From NCBI GenBank assembly GCA_002270565.1, contig NQMI01000131.1, positions 1-64,000 of the forward strand: 64,000 bases of DNA. Direction: 5' to 3'. Positions 47,231-59,538 of this stretch are shown here, piece after piece. The notes below the pieces were generated by a model, which did not search any database, was not told the DNA's origin, and saw only the letters and a program-made list of their open reading frames with translations. The first letter of the stretch is position 1, and each line of letters begins with the position of its first letter. A program made the position numbers and the translations under genes. Origin of the DNA: Stenocarpella maydis. Lineage: Eukaryota > Ascomycota > Sordariomycetes > Diaporthales > Diaporthaceae.

Positions 47231-48357
47231 ATGAAGTCCACGCCGGCATCCATGGTCGGCATACTCGGCCGACTGTCGTCCACCGGCGTCTTCTCCCGGC
47301 AGACCATACGGCATGGCCACACCATGCCGCGGCGCAAGCAGCCGCGGTACGACCTGACCGGCTTCAAGCCAGGCCTCGGCGAGCACATCTGGGTGCACCA
47401 CCACATGACCCAGGGCATGATCATCTATACGCACGAGCCCGAGCTGCCGGTACGATCAGCACAGTTGCGCATAGCCCCCCAGTGACCCAATTGGCCGCCC
47501 TGGCTGGCTGACTGACACTCTTCTTCCCCGCCTCGCAGCGCGACTCCAACAAGGCCCTCTCCCAGGTCCCCTTCACCGTCAAGAAGCAAAAGCCCGCGGA
47601 GCTGAGGAAAGACTACTGGGCGCCCCTGTGCCTGATCGAGGTCCCCAGGGGCCTCGGCATCGTCGGCCGCAGCGTGATGCAGAAGCTGCGCGAGTTCCGG
47701 CACCGGCACGAGCTCGAGTGGGGGTGGCAGGCCGAGGAGTTCCTCTCCAAGTCGCGCCGGGATCGCGGCAAGCTGATCCACAACCAGCGGGCCAACGCCG
47801 TGGCCGACATTGCCGCCGTGCTGGGAGGCGCGGGGAGGGGCAACAAGATGTGGGCGGCGGAGCCGCTGCCGGGGGACAGGGATGCCGAGGCCGCGGCCGA
47901 GGAGGCTGCCTACGAGGAGGAGAAGGCGGCGGCGGCGGCGCCCGGGGATATCGACCAGACGAGCGCTGCCGACGCCACAGCGGCACGGCCCAAGGCAAAG
48001 TCAAAGTCAAAGGCGAAGGCCAAAGCACCAGAGGCGCCAAAGACCCTCGTCAAGGCCAACATCTACTGGTCCAACGACGGGGACCGCCACTGGGCTAGCG
48101 AATGGTCGGAGAACGTGACGCACTCTGTCGGGCTGCCGGAACACATTGAGAACCCCAGGTTCAAGACAAGCTACTTGCTGGAAGGCCCGCCGGAGGAGTC
48201 CGAGGCTGCAGAGGGCAGCCAGACCAAGGACACCGCTGCGGGCTCAGATGCGGGCTCAGATGCGGAGGCAGCGCGAGAGAAGCCACAGAGCAAGAGGAGT
48301 TGGTTGGGATGGCTACGAGGCGGGAGCGGGAGCTCCTCTCACGAGTCTAGGGTATAG
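47231..48357 (+). CDS. MHR1: Mhr1 / mL67, mitochondrial ribosome large-subunit and mtDNA recombination protein
   Basis: In yeast Mhr1 promotes mitochondrial DNA recombination and is also subunit mL67 of the mitoribosome. Exon 1 (47231..47449) and exon 2 (47539..48357) are joined over an 89-nt intron (GTACGA donor, CTGAC branch, TCGCAG acceptor), giving 345 residues. The conserved block RYDLTGFKPGLGEHIWVHHH, the segment IIYTHEPELP, the motif KDYWAPLCLIEVP and LREFRHRHELEWGW mark the family; a second conserved block, ANIYWSNDGDRHWASEW, follows an Ala/Lys-rich spacer (~residues 205-260). The N-terminus (MKSTPASMVGILGRLSSTG) is basic and suits mitochondrial import. The C-terminus is a low-complexity Ser/Gly/Arg tail. 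Confidence 0.85.
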
Positions 48358-48750
48358 TGTGCATCTTAGTGAACAGGAATGTAAAGAGAGAGGGGACAAA
48401 ACGGAACAGAGGCAAATAGCCACGCGCGCAAGCAGGCCATCAAAAACACATTGATGTGTCCATACGAACAGCAGGTATCCATTGTATCGTTGAAAAAAAA
48501 AAAAAAAAAAAGTCCTCATGTCAAGCTACATGTGGTTAGAAGGCTACTCTAAAGAGCCTAGGATTAGGGTCATCCCCCATGGTCGGTCGACTTGGCGATC
48601 TGTGACAACAGACGTTTATGTATATACTAGAGCCATGCGACCGTAAACAGTTGTGCCGCACGCTGTCAACCTTCTGTCCCAATGTGCTCATTATTCATCA
48701 AGCCCGGCAAAAGGGGCGAAAAGCAAAGGCATGACCTCGCTGGTGTGCCT
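48358..48750. other. Convergent intergenic region with poly(A) run
   Basis: Nothing coding between the Mhr1 and P-loop protein stops. A run of 19 A lies at 48493-48511. Confidence 0.65.
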
Positions 48751-50005
48751 TTAGACCTTGATGGCAAAGGACTTGAGGTACTCGTAATCGGCAATGTTTG
48801 CGTCGACCGTCTGCCTGATTACACGTGCAGCGTTGTCACCGTACTTTCTGCGCCATTCCTCGTTCTCCGCCTCGACAGAGGGTACCTTCTGCAGCGGGGG
48901 GGGGAAGAGACCACAGTCAGCCATTGTTCTCCTCCTGGGGAGATGGAAGGGGCAGCGGCCATGCAGCCGTTCGCCGGATCAGGGGTAGAGGAAAACTCAC
49001 ATGATGACCCGCCCTCGGCCGGAGGCAAGTGCTATCGATGGCGTCGTGGTGGAAGCCGTACCACTTCTCGAAGGCCTTGGCGGCGTACTGCTGGTTGTCG
49101 TCGTCGCCCCACTCCAGCATGGCGGGGCTGTAGTCGATGCCGACCTCCTTGCAGTAGATCTTGAGGATGGCCTCGGGGCTGCTGAGCAGGTCATCGGCGT
49201 CGAGGACGGTGATGGAGCACTGGCTGGGGTCCCGCTCGCTGTCGTTGAGAGCCTCGTCCACGGGCGCCTCCTCGCCGGCCCTGGAAGGGCCGATGATGCC
49301 CTGGTCCAGCAGGTAGTCGAACAGCCTGCGCAGCTCGTGGTAGCCCGCCTCGGACGGCATGAACTCGCTGAAGCCCGTCATGTCGCTCAGGGGCGGGATC
49401 GTGCACCGGTAGTAGGACGGGATGGACCGCCTTGGGTGGCGGATGAGGAAGGTCCAGTGGAAGCCGCGCAGCATGTCGGTCGGCAGCACAGTCGGGTTGT
49501 CCTCCTCGGCGTCGCTGCCGTTTGTCGGCCCGTTGACGAAACCGTTTGTGGGGCCGTTGACGAAGCCATCCGTGTGCCGTGTCCCGCTGGCGCGCTGGCC
49601 GTCGCTGCTGTCGACGTCGGGGCCGTTGGTCAGGCTGCGGCCGGCAACGAGGCTGGGGGCCACGGTGGCGGGCTTGCCGTCGGGCGGGAGCAAATAATGA
49701 GTGATGTCCTTGATGAAGACTCGCTTACCCTGCTGATGGTAAGCATCTGAGCATATCATACATCATGATATCTCTTTCGAGTGAGAGTGGGCGCCGAGGT
49801 ATTTCCCTGCTCCGCATCGCGTCTCATCAAACGGGGGGGCCGTCTCCTGATGGGCGGCGCCTTTTTGGATTGCCCAAGCGTGGTGCGAGGAGCAGTGCGA
49901 CGTGATCTGGGATCGAGCAACTGGGCTCCAAGATCGGCTATTCGGTGACCACTAAGATGCAGGATTCACCAACCAAGACCAGCAGCAGTCTCGCCAACAC
50001 TGTGG

Positions 50006-50040
<35 letters not shown>

Positions 50041-50649
50041 CGAGCACGAGCGCACTTGCGGCGAGCAGAGACAAAGAGGGCGCAAGAGGGAATCGAAACG
50101 CAGCCCAGCCTGGGCGGGAGAGGGAAGGACAGAAGAAACAAGGCATGTCCAGGCCTGCCTCTCCTTTACAGCCGATGAGGGGGGGGAGCAGGTTGAAGGC
50201 TCAGACAGCAAAAGGCTGGGAAGGGTTGGGTCGAACCTCTTTGCTGTCGTTCTCGAGCCGGTCCATGACGGTCCTGTAGGTCGACTCGGAGAAGCCGCTC
50301 TTGGCCCTGGCCTCCTCATCGTCGGCGAAGCGCTCGCTGAGGCGCTCGGGGCCGTAGTAGAAGGCATCCCCAAACGGCTCATGGGCGGTTTGGAGTATGT
50401 CACGGCGTGTCATGAAGACCTGTGTGAGGGGGACGGAGAGGTCAGCCTGGTGGGTTGTTGCCCACTAATCAATACCAAGTAAACCGGCGAGCACACCATC
50501 TCAGGGCCCGTTATTGCCATCGCGGGAAGACCACCGGGCCAGGACCCAGGCCACAGGCTCGGGCAGGGCTGTGGATATGCACGTACCCTTTCAAATGCGG
50601 TTGAGCAGGCACGTGGGTGCGTTGCCATAAATATAGGACGATTAGACAT
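48751..50649 (-). CDS. Sulfotransferase-like P-loop protein
   Basis: Probable cytosolic transferase using a PAPS-like donor; substrate unknown. Four exons fit: 50649..50587, 50419..50237, 49729..49001 and 48888..48751, total 370 residues. Exon 1 to 2 gives MSNRPIFMATHPRACSTAFERVFMTRRD, whose HPRACSTAFERVF matches the 5'-phosphosulfate-binding loop; RHPRRSIPSYYRC in exon 3 matches the 3'-phosphate-binding motif. A ~50-residue Gly/Asn/Thr-rich stretch with GFVNGPTNG repeated separates them. The last exon supplies KVPSVEAENEEWRRKYGDN, then DYEYLKSFAIKV. Intron 2 is 507 nt, far longer than all other introns here, and holds a (CT)n microsatellite; its donor GTTCGA is non-consensus. A (TA)n run lies 15-42 bp upstream of the ATG. 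Family call is by motifs only. Confidence 0.78.
50007..50037. repeat. (CT)n microsatellite inside intron 2
   Basis: About 15 CT units in the long intron of the sulfotransferase-like gene (GA on the transcribed strand). Confidence 0.9.
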
Positions 50650-50663
50650 GGTGGGCGTCCCTT

Positions 50664-50691
50664 TTATATGTATATATATATATATATATAT
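50664..50691. repeat. (TA)n microsatellite in promoter/leader
   Basis: TA/TG dinucleotides in tandem (about 13 units), 15-42 bp upstream of the start codon of the sulfotransferase-like gene, where the core promoter or leader should be. Confidence 0.85.
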
Positions 50692-51000
50692 CTCCCTACA
50701 AGTGAGGCGTCGTCGTGGATATATTCCGGAACTGGAGGAGCAGACGGGTTGGGTACGGTCTGTGACAACAAAGCGATGAGAGGGAAATAAGATTCTGGCA
50801 CGCCGCGACCTACAAGAGGCAGCAGTATGGCCGCAAATATTTATACCGGGCAGCAGTCAGTTGGCTCGTGCCAACTGGCGGCCACGGCAGTCGCTGCTGC
50901 TTCGTTATGTTATGGCTTCGGAAGCTCCCAACCGACGAGCCAGGAGGTACATGGCATAACATGGCATTACCCACGGCGCACGGCGCAGAGGCCGGTGGGA

Positions 51001-51098
51001 CGTCCAGATGGGGCGTCCAGATGGGACGTCCAGATGGGACATCCGGATGGTACACCCCAGGTGGTACACCCCAGGTGGTACACCCCAGGTGGTACACC
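51001..51098. repeat. Two adjacent minisatellites (13-bp and 14-bp units)
   Basis: Three to four copies of CGTCCAGATGGGA (51001-51050, last copies degenerate) run directly into three perfect copies of TACACCCCAGGTGG (51051-51092) plus a partial one. The two units share a GATGG/GGTGG core, so they may derive from each other. Confidence 0.85.
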
Positions 51099-53223
51099 AA
51101 GAAGGTACATGTGGGCTGGGTGGCTTCAATGTTGGTTGGGATTGGGAAGGTGATGGAGGACAGGCGTCGTCCTCTGGATTGCCGCCGAGACACCGGGTTA
51201 GTCGCGTTACTCCCCCTTGGAGCAAAGCACCCACCCAGGTCGCTGTGGTGCTTTGCTAGTTTCTGCAAGCGGCACGGGGGTTCTCTGTCGCGAGAGGCTA
51301 GGGACGTCATTGTCCAGCTTGCCCCCTCCTGCCTCCTCCCCGTATCTCGGACAAGGGTTCGCGAGGTAACTATCTCCTGTCGACAGGTGTGGCTGGCTGG
51401 CTGGCTGGCTGGTGTGATCCGAAGACTGCCCTGCCGGGGGGCATTCAACATACATACTTAAGTAGTATATACATCATCGAGTGGTCATACTGACCCTGGT
51501 TTTCCTGGCTGCCAGGGCCCCGTCGCCCACTCCTCGACTCCTCCAGATGTCGGCCGTGGGGCATCTCTGAAGGGGCTGCCCACGTCGACCAGGAATGGCC
51601 TCCTTAGCCTCTCTGCATGTCAGGGCAAGAGAGTCAATGCCACTCACTGCTTGGTCTGTCTGGGCAGTGGTACGTAGTATACTCCGCAAGGCGGCACCGA
51701 CACCCGGAAGCTAGGACCCAGGACTGCTGTGCAAGGGTCAATTGGACGTGGTGGATGCACCCGAAAGTTGACCGAGGGCCGCCCGCTGGGACCCATGTGC
51801 CCCTGCTTGGCCCATGTACACCAAGAAATAATACCATGTAGACTTGTGGGTCAGCTGGAAGGCAAACAGAGTTTTTATAACTGTATCTTGTCCGCCATAA
51901 GTCGAGGGCATAGTCTCTGAGGTCGAATCAAGTACTCCGTGATGCTGCCACGTCGGACAGTTATTTTCGGAAATCGTTTCGCCCTGATGTCGTCAGACAG
52001 TCGATAGTATCCCCTAGTAATTAAGTTAAGAGAGTAAGTCACAAAGGCTTATGCATCTACCTAGGCGCCGTACACGTATAAGCTGTGTATATCAGCAGGA
52101 TCCATACCTTGAATGCTTGCACGTCGTCACACCCGGGGTGTGGGGTTTTCCCATCACCAATCTCGAAGGGCCAGGTCCCAGGGGCGGAGGCGCTGGCATG
52201 TGCGCCGCCGCCGCCCCCCCCCCCGCAATAGCCAGCTCGTGGTTTGGGGATCATCCTCTAGAGTAGGGGACTACTCCACGCGAGACTCAACCTCATACTC
52301 GCCCGATTACCCAACTCCCATGATAGGCTCTGGGTGTAAAGTTGGCACCGACTTGCATTGTTGACAAGATGGTTTCCACAGCCCAGCCACTAACCAGTCC
52401 GCGGGTGGGAAATAGCTGCCTAGGCCATGCGATCGGTGATCGGCATGTACGGAGTATATACTGTAGTGCCATACACACGCAGGCCTGGCGGGACGACAGG
52501 CCTTCATCTCACCCACCGCGCAATTCGTATGTTGTGCATGTGCTATGTATCACCGTGCAGCGCTGTGGGGGAGCCCTGCTTGATTAGGACCCCAGCGAGC
52601 AGCGCCTTGCCTCGCCTCCCGTCAATCGTGCAGTTATCATGCGATGTGAGGCGTCGCTCCGCTGGGCACCCGAAACCGGACCTGCACAGCATGAGGCATT
52701 AAACATGGTGAACACCATCACAGGTACCTCGACATCATAAGTAATGTTGACCCGGGTGAGCTTTTGCGCGCTCGGTCTGTGATGGACGACCGGGATATGT
52801 CGCTGAGTGGTTCTGCAAGGTGGGACGCGCGTTTCGACTCATGGTCATCCTCGCAAACCCTGTCTCTTTTCCAACCGGCTCCTCCAGCGTGGACGCAGAG
52901 GCCCGGCCGGCAGGGGCTCTCTAGAGGCAACCGAGGCTGCCCAGCTTCTGTTTTTGTTGGGGTGGTCGGCGATACTGGCTAGTGTAGATTCAGGGCGAGG
53001 AGCAGCGGTGTCGGCCCCGCTGTACATCGTCCGCGTTGGTGCGGCGAGGAGGTGGGCGAGGACGATGTGCCACCCGAGGCGGGCGAGACATTGCTCCCGT
53101 GGCGTGAGCTGCATAATCTAGGCGTCTGCCAATGCGAGGCCAACGCGGGATCCGACGGTCGCCCCCGACATCACGGTGGATGTTCCCGCAGAAACACAAT
53201 CTGGCTGCCCCTAATGGATGCAT

Positions 53224-54132
53224 CTAGTCGATCCGGCCCCAGGACCAGACGTTCAAGCCCACCTTTGTGCCCTGGGTCACGGGGAGACCCGCATGCCATG
53301 TCTCCTCCCAGCCCCTCCCCGTGCCGTCCGGCCGGAAGTTCTCCCAGAACACCGCGTTGCCAGCGATGGGCTTGAAGACGACGCCAAGGCCGGCGGCGGC
53401 ATCTCGGGGCAGGGTCCCGCCGCCAGCGACGGCCTGGTCGCATTCAACCAGGCGACACCACCTCTCGTCCAGGCTCGGGCGCCTGAGCAGGGGGAACTCG
53501 GTGCCGCCACCAGCCAGCTCGCCGGCGGGCGCGTCGACCCAGGCCATGAAGCTGCTCACGCGCCCCCACCCCCCCCAGGACGAGCTCCAGTCGTAGTGGT
53601 GGCTGTAGTGGCCGCCGGGGCGGTACCGCTGGGTGCGCAGGCGCTCGATCCAGACGTCGTCGCGCCAGCCCTGGAGGGCCCTCGCGCGCGCCTCGATGCA
53701 CCGCACCCCGTCCGTGCGGGGGATGAAGGCGACCTCGGAGTCGCGGACGGTCCGGTCGCGGTGCGTCTCCGCGCCGCCGTCGTGGGTGATGGTGGCGGGC
53801 TCAAACACGGGCTCGCTGCGCTGCTGTCAGCAGGTCTGGCGTGCAGAAGCTCACGTGGCTCACCTGATGTCGAGCAGGTGCGACCTCTCGTCTGCCGACA
53901 GGAAGTTCTCAATGTAGAGCACCAGGGGCGCCTTGGAGAAGATGTGCACCGAGTATGCGTCTCTGGGGCACTGCAGCGTCGTCTGGTTCGTCACATCCTC
54001 GAGCGCCAGCAACGTCTCGTTGACCTCCGGCCGTGGCGCCCGGCGCATCAGCCGGGGCGCAGGGGAGAGCAGCTGGGTGGCTGGGTTGTAGAGCAGGACG
54101 GACGCCAGGACGGCCACGACGTACGAGAGCAT
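53224..54132 (-). CDS. Prolyl 4-hydroxylase-like 2-oxoglutarate/Fe(II) oxygenase, ER type II membrane protein
   Basis: Hydroxylates proline (or another residue) using 2-oxoglutarate, O2 and Fe(II); probably faces the ER lumen. Exon 1 (54132..53864) and exon 2 (53815..53224) join over a 48-nt intron (GTGAGC donor, GCGCAG acceptor) as LLDISEPVFEPATIT; product 286 residues. A hydrophobic N-terminal segment MLSYVVAVLASVLLYNPATQ acts as signal anchor. Catalytic features: the RYRPGGHYSHHYDW motif with the iron ligands His and Asp of HYD, then the distal His in ETWHAGLPV and the 2-oxoglutarate-binding Lys in GTKVGLNVW, the normal C-terminus of P4H-alpha-like enzymes. Two N-glycosylation-like sites (NET, NQT) occur in the stem. 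The whole enzyme appears intact. Confidence 0.9.
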
Positions 54133-57100
54133 TGTTTGTTGTTGTTGTTGTTTTGTTGGCCGGCTCTACGGATGGGATTCTGTCTCCCCCTCGCTCCTCT
54201 CTCTCTTCTCTGCTCTCTGGTCCGGGCTTTGCGTGGTCGTTCGCCCTCTGTTCGACAAGACTTTTCCTTGCTCAACAGCAGCGTCTTCCCGCGTATATCG
54301 GACGTGGAGGGAGAGGTATGGGCGTCGCACATCGTGCACATTCCAACACTTGGGCCATTGCTCGTGTCAGGGACAGCGACGACTCAGCTGTGGAGAACTC
54401 GAGCCGGGTTCCGAGAACGACAGACTCCCAATCTCCTCCCGTTTGTCGTGCCTCGACTTCCTCTCACTCTCACACACACCCTCCCCTGCAGCGCCTCTTT
54501 CACCGGGACATTCGAGCTGGCCGGCAGTAATCATGCCGCTGCAGCTGGGAGGCACGAGCTTAAAGCTTTGTCCTTCTTCTTTTTTTTCCCCCTCCCTTTA
54601 GGATCTGCCACCACCGACAGCCTGGACAGCCATTGCCGAACCGCAGACTGTCCGAGCAACCGGGCCGACCCAAGTATTTTGGGCAGATCGGCACCGAGTG
54701 CCGTAGGCCAGAGGTACCAGGTCCAGGGGTGATACTGGCTAGCCCGCGGGACGTCAGTAGTCGATCCGGCGTGGACTGGTGGGTCTCTACCTCGCTCTCC
54801 GTACTGCGATCTGCTCTTCTACCCACGACTCTTCCGGCTTTCGGTAGTCGGCTGCGGATCGAGGACGGGAAGGTGACAAGCACGCTTCATTACTCTGGCA
54901 CCGCGTCATGTTGCACATATCTCGAGGCAAATCACTTGCCTTTTGAGGATGTCCTGGAATCAAGCAAAGACACCAGCAGAGAAATTCCAATCTCTCATCT
55001 AATCTTGTCTCGTTCCCACCATAAAAACTCGCTGTCCGCGGCATGGGCAATCCCTGACACAAAACACCGAGTCCTTGCTATGAGCAAACAGGTGCTAGAT
55101 AATGTAGAAAGTATATCTGTATAAGTATACGGAGTATATCCTAATGGGCATTATGCAAATGGCAACTACTTGTGCTCGCCCAAGTGGCCCTGTCATGGGA
55201 GATGGCCAAGATACGGGGGCGGTGGCCGTCCCACGTGCCCATGCTTAGGCGGCAGAGATGTGACCTGGTCGGGGAAGGTTCAAGTATATGTACGCGCGAG
55301 AGACTTCAAACGGAGCCTCACTCGAGCCATCGGCTTGGCCAAGATCCGCTTATGCACGACATGGAGCATACAGTAGGTTTTAAAGGCCACCGGCCAGGTG
55401 CGGTCGGACAGAAGAGGGAGGAGTCTACCGGTGGAGATTTGAGGCACGCTGGGTTTCTTGCTAAGCTTACCGTCATAGTCGGGGTAGCTTGGTCATGCAG
55501 TGTACTACGTACATGAAGTTGGGAAAGCTGCATTATGACTATGATGGTGTGTGGAGGAAGGGGTGTGGCTGCCCGGGCCGTCTGAGATGGGTCATTGCCT
55601 ATCCGGAGCCGGCTCCAGAGACAATTCTATAGGTGATATTTATTCGCTGAAAGGAAATAGACTGACCAGGAAAGTGTAATGTCCACCGCAAGTCTTGAAC
55701 GGCCACCTCTTTCGCTTTTGGCACCGCTGGCCGTGCGCTCGGGAGCTGAGAGTATATGTTTTGAATTATTCCAATGGAACCAAGAGCAGATACCAAACAT
55801 ATGGGTCATAACACCCACGTGCCCTTATCTCGACTATGAGCTGAGCCTGACTATGCTCAACACCAGAAACAGGGTCCGATTACATGAGAGTGGCATCTGC
55901 CAATCGAGACCCTTGCTCTATGACCCAGGCCCCCAATCCACTCAGCCGCTGTTACTACGAGAGCTGTCACACCAAGGAAGCAGAACTGTATCTAGACCTG
56001 CGGCGATCATATGACAAGACCCCCTTGCCGGGTTCGGGCATGGGTTCCCGCCACATCATGCACTCTCTTTCACGTGACCATCGTTGCTCTGTAAAGTGAC
56101 AACGGCTCGCTGTGCAACGACATATTGCCAATACGGGCCCATTCTATTCACACGGATTTTGTCGGCTCTAACGCCATCCTTGTTGGCGATGTCACCAAAG
56201 ACTGTGAGACTGGGGCCAACGAGCACGCACAAGTCTGGGATAGAGTTTAGCAGCGTCATAGTATCATGCGTTACATGGAAAGAACTGAAGCATCATCTTG
56301 GTGACAGGTGGGCGTAAAATCTTACCCCGAAGCCACAAGGGAACTGGAAAAGGCATGCTGCTGTAGGTGATGTTTGGTAATTGTACATGAGGCAACCAAG
56401 ACTTTAACTATATATCTTCCCATGCTGCCACTACAGGCATATAGATCGTATTGTTGTGGTTGTAGGAGGAGGGATGCTGTTAACTGAGGCCTAAAAGTGG
56501 CATGGTTCTCCCGAAAGGCGTAGAGCATAGGCGAGCATGTAGATTCCAGGGCCAAGGCCAGTGTGAAGGTGACTCTAGCTGCACATGTGAGAACATTCCA
56601 ACGAATTTTCATTCTTGCATGGGATATATGGGTGCGAACGGAGGGACGCAAAACTCTGAAGTTAATGTAGTCGTAAATTTTGACCCTCGTGAAGCAGATC
56701 ATCTCTGGCGATAAGTGTTGAAAAGTTACTTACTTAATGGTACTCCCCAGGTCCTGTTATTGCTACCAAGATGAAAGTCCTAATCGACCTAACTCAAATT
56801 TCAACTCACATTTTCAGAACATGATCATCCGGTATCTTATTTTAAACTCAATGTTAGTAGCACCAAGTATAGCATATAGCGCTGGGTCTTTGACCGTTTA
56901 CAGCTGTGTGAAGAGACACCCCGTAGCTTCCTCGTTGTTGATACTTGATTAGACCTTCAGCAAAGCCAAGTCTGCGTATAAAGTTCCTGATCATCATGCT
57001 GGCCGGCCTTATCCAAGTGGAGAAATCAGAGTCATTCCAGCACCAGAAATAGACATACTGCTATTGGAGCACTACATCAGGTCACCGAGCGAGAAGTGAC

Positions 57101-57700
57101 CTGTAGACGACCATTGTACCTTGGTGTGAGACAATAGCTGGTTCCTTGTCATTTCCACTTTCCAGTGCCCAAGTCGCAGCATCAGAGTTGACTGGGTATC
57201 TGGAGCACAGGAATACCGGGCCGAGCAACTCGGTCTTGAAACACAACAATACTGTATTGAATGCAATTGCTCCATTGCAGGAGGGAGACACAACAACCGC
57301 AAGGCACTCCAGTCACCCAACCTTTACAGAAACCCTCTTAGTGCCAGCAGTGTGCCTGTCTCACACCAGCCCATCCCCTCGACTGGCTCAAGATTACTCT
57401 GGACTTGTTGCCTCGCAGGCCTCCTCGTAGTTGATTGCAAAATCGTCTGAAAGCACTACTTCCATCTGCCACCAAAGTAGCTTGCGCCTTCTTTGATCTC
57501 GACCCCCTTCCTTCCTTGTTGTTTTCTGTCCACAAACCGAGCTCGGCAACCCCAGACTCCCGACCCATCTGAACTGGACAACATCCGCTTCCTGCTGCGT
57601 CGGCCTCCAAAGCCAACTCCCCTCAAGCCCATTTCCTGGCGCCGTTACTCATCTCAAATCCACAAAGAACCAACCTTGTCCGCAACACTGGCAACTCAAA
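54133..57700. other. 3.6-kb intergenic region
   Basis: No gene supported. Left part is the promoter of the P4H-like gene ((GTT)n tract at 54134-54156). A TATACGGAGTATA palindrome-like box lies at 55126-55138. The right end is CT-rich and should be the promoter/leader of the gene at 57701. Confidence 0.55.
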
Positions 57701-58714
57701 ATGCCCGAGCCCGTTTACTCGCCCTCTTACGACTCTCCCGAGCCCGAGGCACCTGTACCTCGTGGAAATGGAACCACTTCGAGGTCCGCACCCTGATCTG
57801 CCTCGTCCTCAAGGGCGAGCACAAGACCAAGGATCAAATGGACCTCACCGACAAGCTCAACCGCGCCCTCAACCCGGGCACCTCGGGCACCGAGCCTTCC
57901 TACGGCCGCGATATCCCCCACGCTGACGTCCAGGCCATGCTGAAGCGCATCCTCTCCAAGAAATCCCACGCCGTGGCCCTGTCCAACCGCGACTACAGCG
58001 CCCCCGTCACCCGCACGAAGCTGAACGCCTTCATGCGAAACCTGGGCTTTGACGGCAGCAAGGAGGAGTGGAACGGGGGCAGGAAGGGCGAGGTCGCCGT
58101 CCAGACGCAGAGGAGGCTGGTTCGGTACATGGTCAGGAAGCAGGGCGGCCGTCTCAGCCCCCGGTCGCGCGACGAGAGAGACAGGCGCATGATGCTACTC
58201 CGCGACCCGACGGCGGAGAGACTTCTGCGCGGATGGGGCATCGGCGCCAGCTTCTGGGAGGACGGTGAGTGTCCTACTTCCTTGCTGCTGGTGCTCAGGC
58301 CGTCGACCAAACAAGCTGACTCTTGCCTTAGCACCCAAGGGTGACTACCGACCGGCCAACGAGAACAGGCACAGAGATCCTCGTGCTACGACTGCCGACC
58401 TTGGCAGGCACCCCTATCCCACTGACAAGGCGCCGGAAATGTCAGCTGGTGCTTTCGCCAACAAAACCCCCAACACTCCCGACTCAGTGGCCATGTGGGC
58501 CGGAGGTTTTGCCTCATCGGCAGCAACGCCATGGGTGGGTGCGATGGGGCCGCCGTCTGTCGTGAGCGGACAAGGTGCTGCCCAGCAGGCCACCATACTC
58601 GGCTACGGAGGCTACGGGGGCTTTGGAATTCTGCCCAGCTCGCATCAGCAGTATTATCGAGGGATTAGACCAGAAAAGAGCGGAATCTGGGGCGGGAGTC
58701 GCACGGGCGGGTGA
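57701..58714 (+). CDS. Uncharacterised fungal protein, 5' gene model uncertain
   Basis: Not recognised. The 3' part is clear: an exon ending at 58264 joins 58332..58714 through a 67-nt intron (GTGAGT donor, CTGAC branch, TTAG acceptor) giving a protein with LTDKLNRALNPGT, IPHADVQAMLKRIL, a basic helix-rich middle and a Gly/Tyr/Ala-rich tail (GYGGYGGFGILP). The 5' end is ambiguous: the only good ATG (57701, MPEPVYSPSYDSPEPEAP) is in another frame than the open frame that reads WKWNHFEVRTLICLVLKGEH. A 59-nt intron (57755..57813, CTGAT branch) restores the frame (295 residues) but removes that conserved-looking WNHFEVRTL block; alternatives are a frameshift, or a start at 57838. Convergent with the gene at 59539. 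Confidence 0.55.
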
Positions 58715-59538
58715 TCAGCGTCACCCGACCAGCAGCCAGCGCGGTAGGCCGTGGATTCTAGGAGCTCGGGCAAGTCGGTTGCCGAGAACTTGATGGGAGT
58801 GGAAGCAATGTTTTGGCAAGCGAGGTTACACAGATTGGTCGTGGACTCAAGACCCGACAACCTCCTAGGCTTACAGCACAAGTATTTGCGAGGCCCAACC
58901 TCTCGGTCTATGGGGGATTTCAAAAGAAGCAGAAAGAAGCAGAAATGCTTCACAGATAGATGAGGTTTCCGCAACACCACTTTGAACGGCCTCGAACCAG
59001 TCACCTTGATATCCTTCTGAGCGGCATCTTGGTTCTCCGTGTTATTTGTCATGTTGTATTGCATTCCAGTTTACTGACCCCCGTAATACCCGAAGCAACG
59101 AGATCGACCGGAACACACCAACATCCCCGAGGAAGAGTCATTTTGTCAAGGGGGAAAAAGACTCAGTCCTGTTCTTAAAATGCCTGGACTGGATGCATGG
59201 GGCGGAGCTGAGATAGGAATCTAGAGTTGGAAATTAATGCTCATACCCGACGTGCAACAAGACTTAGGAAGAGTCTAGGCATCTCTAAAAAGCCCCCAAG
59301 CTCTCAACGTGCCAATTTGCCCTAGTAGAAACCCCGTAAATTACCACAACAGCGATGTGAAAAGATAACTTGGCAGCAAGACTGGTAGAAGAAAGGAGAT
59401 CCCACTTCTCATCAAGGCGGAAGAACAAGTAGAAACCTGTTCCGTCCCACAACCCAACGGTATCATTATCGCCGGGTGAGAAAAAGCAAAAAGAAGTGCG
59501 GCTCACTCCTCTTCCTAAACAAAGAACGACAAACCTGC
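58715..59538. other. Convergent intergenic region
   Basis: Two 3' flanks only; no gene or repeat seen. Confidence 0.6.

Larger units (their letters stand above)
50650..53223. other. Intergenic region with minisatellites
   Basis: No gene supported. Contains a (TA)n run at 50664-50691, adjacent minisatellites at 51001-51098, a (GGCT)n tract near 51394-51412, several ACGGAGTA boxes, and a C12 run near 52217-52228. Confidence 0.6.

Noticed and set aside
49001..49750. 249-codon plus-strand open frame
   Set aside because: Antisense shadow of exon 3 of the sulfotransferase-like gene.
53218..54732. 504-codon plus-strand open frame
   Set aside because: Antisense shadow of the P4H-like gene; high GC third positions keep the opposite strand open and the protein has no recognisable domain.
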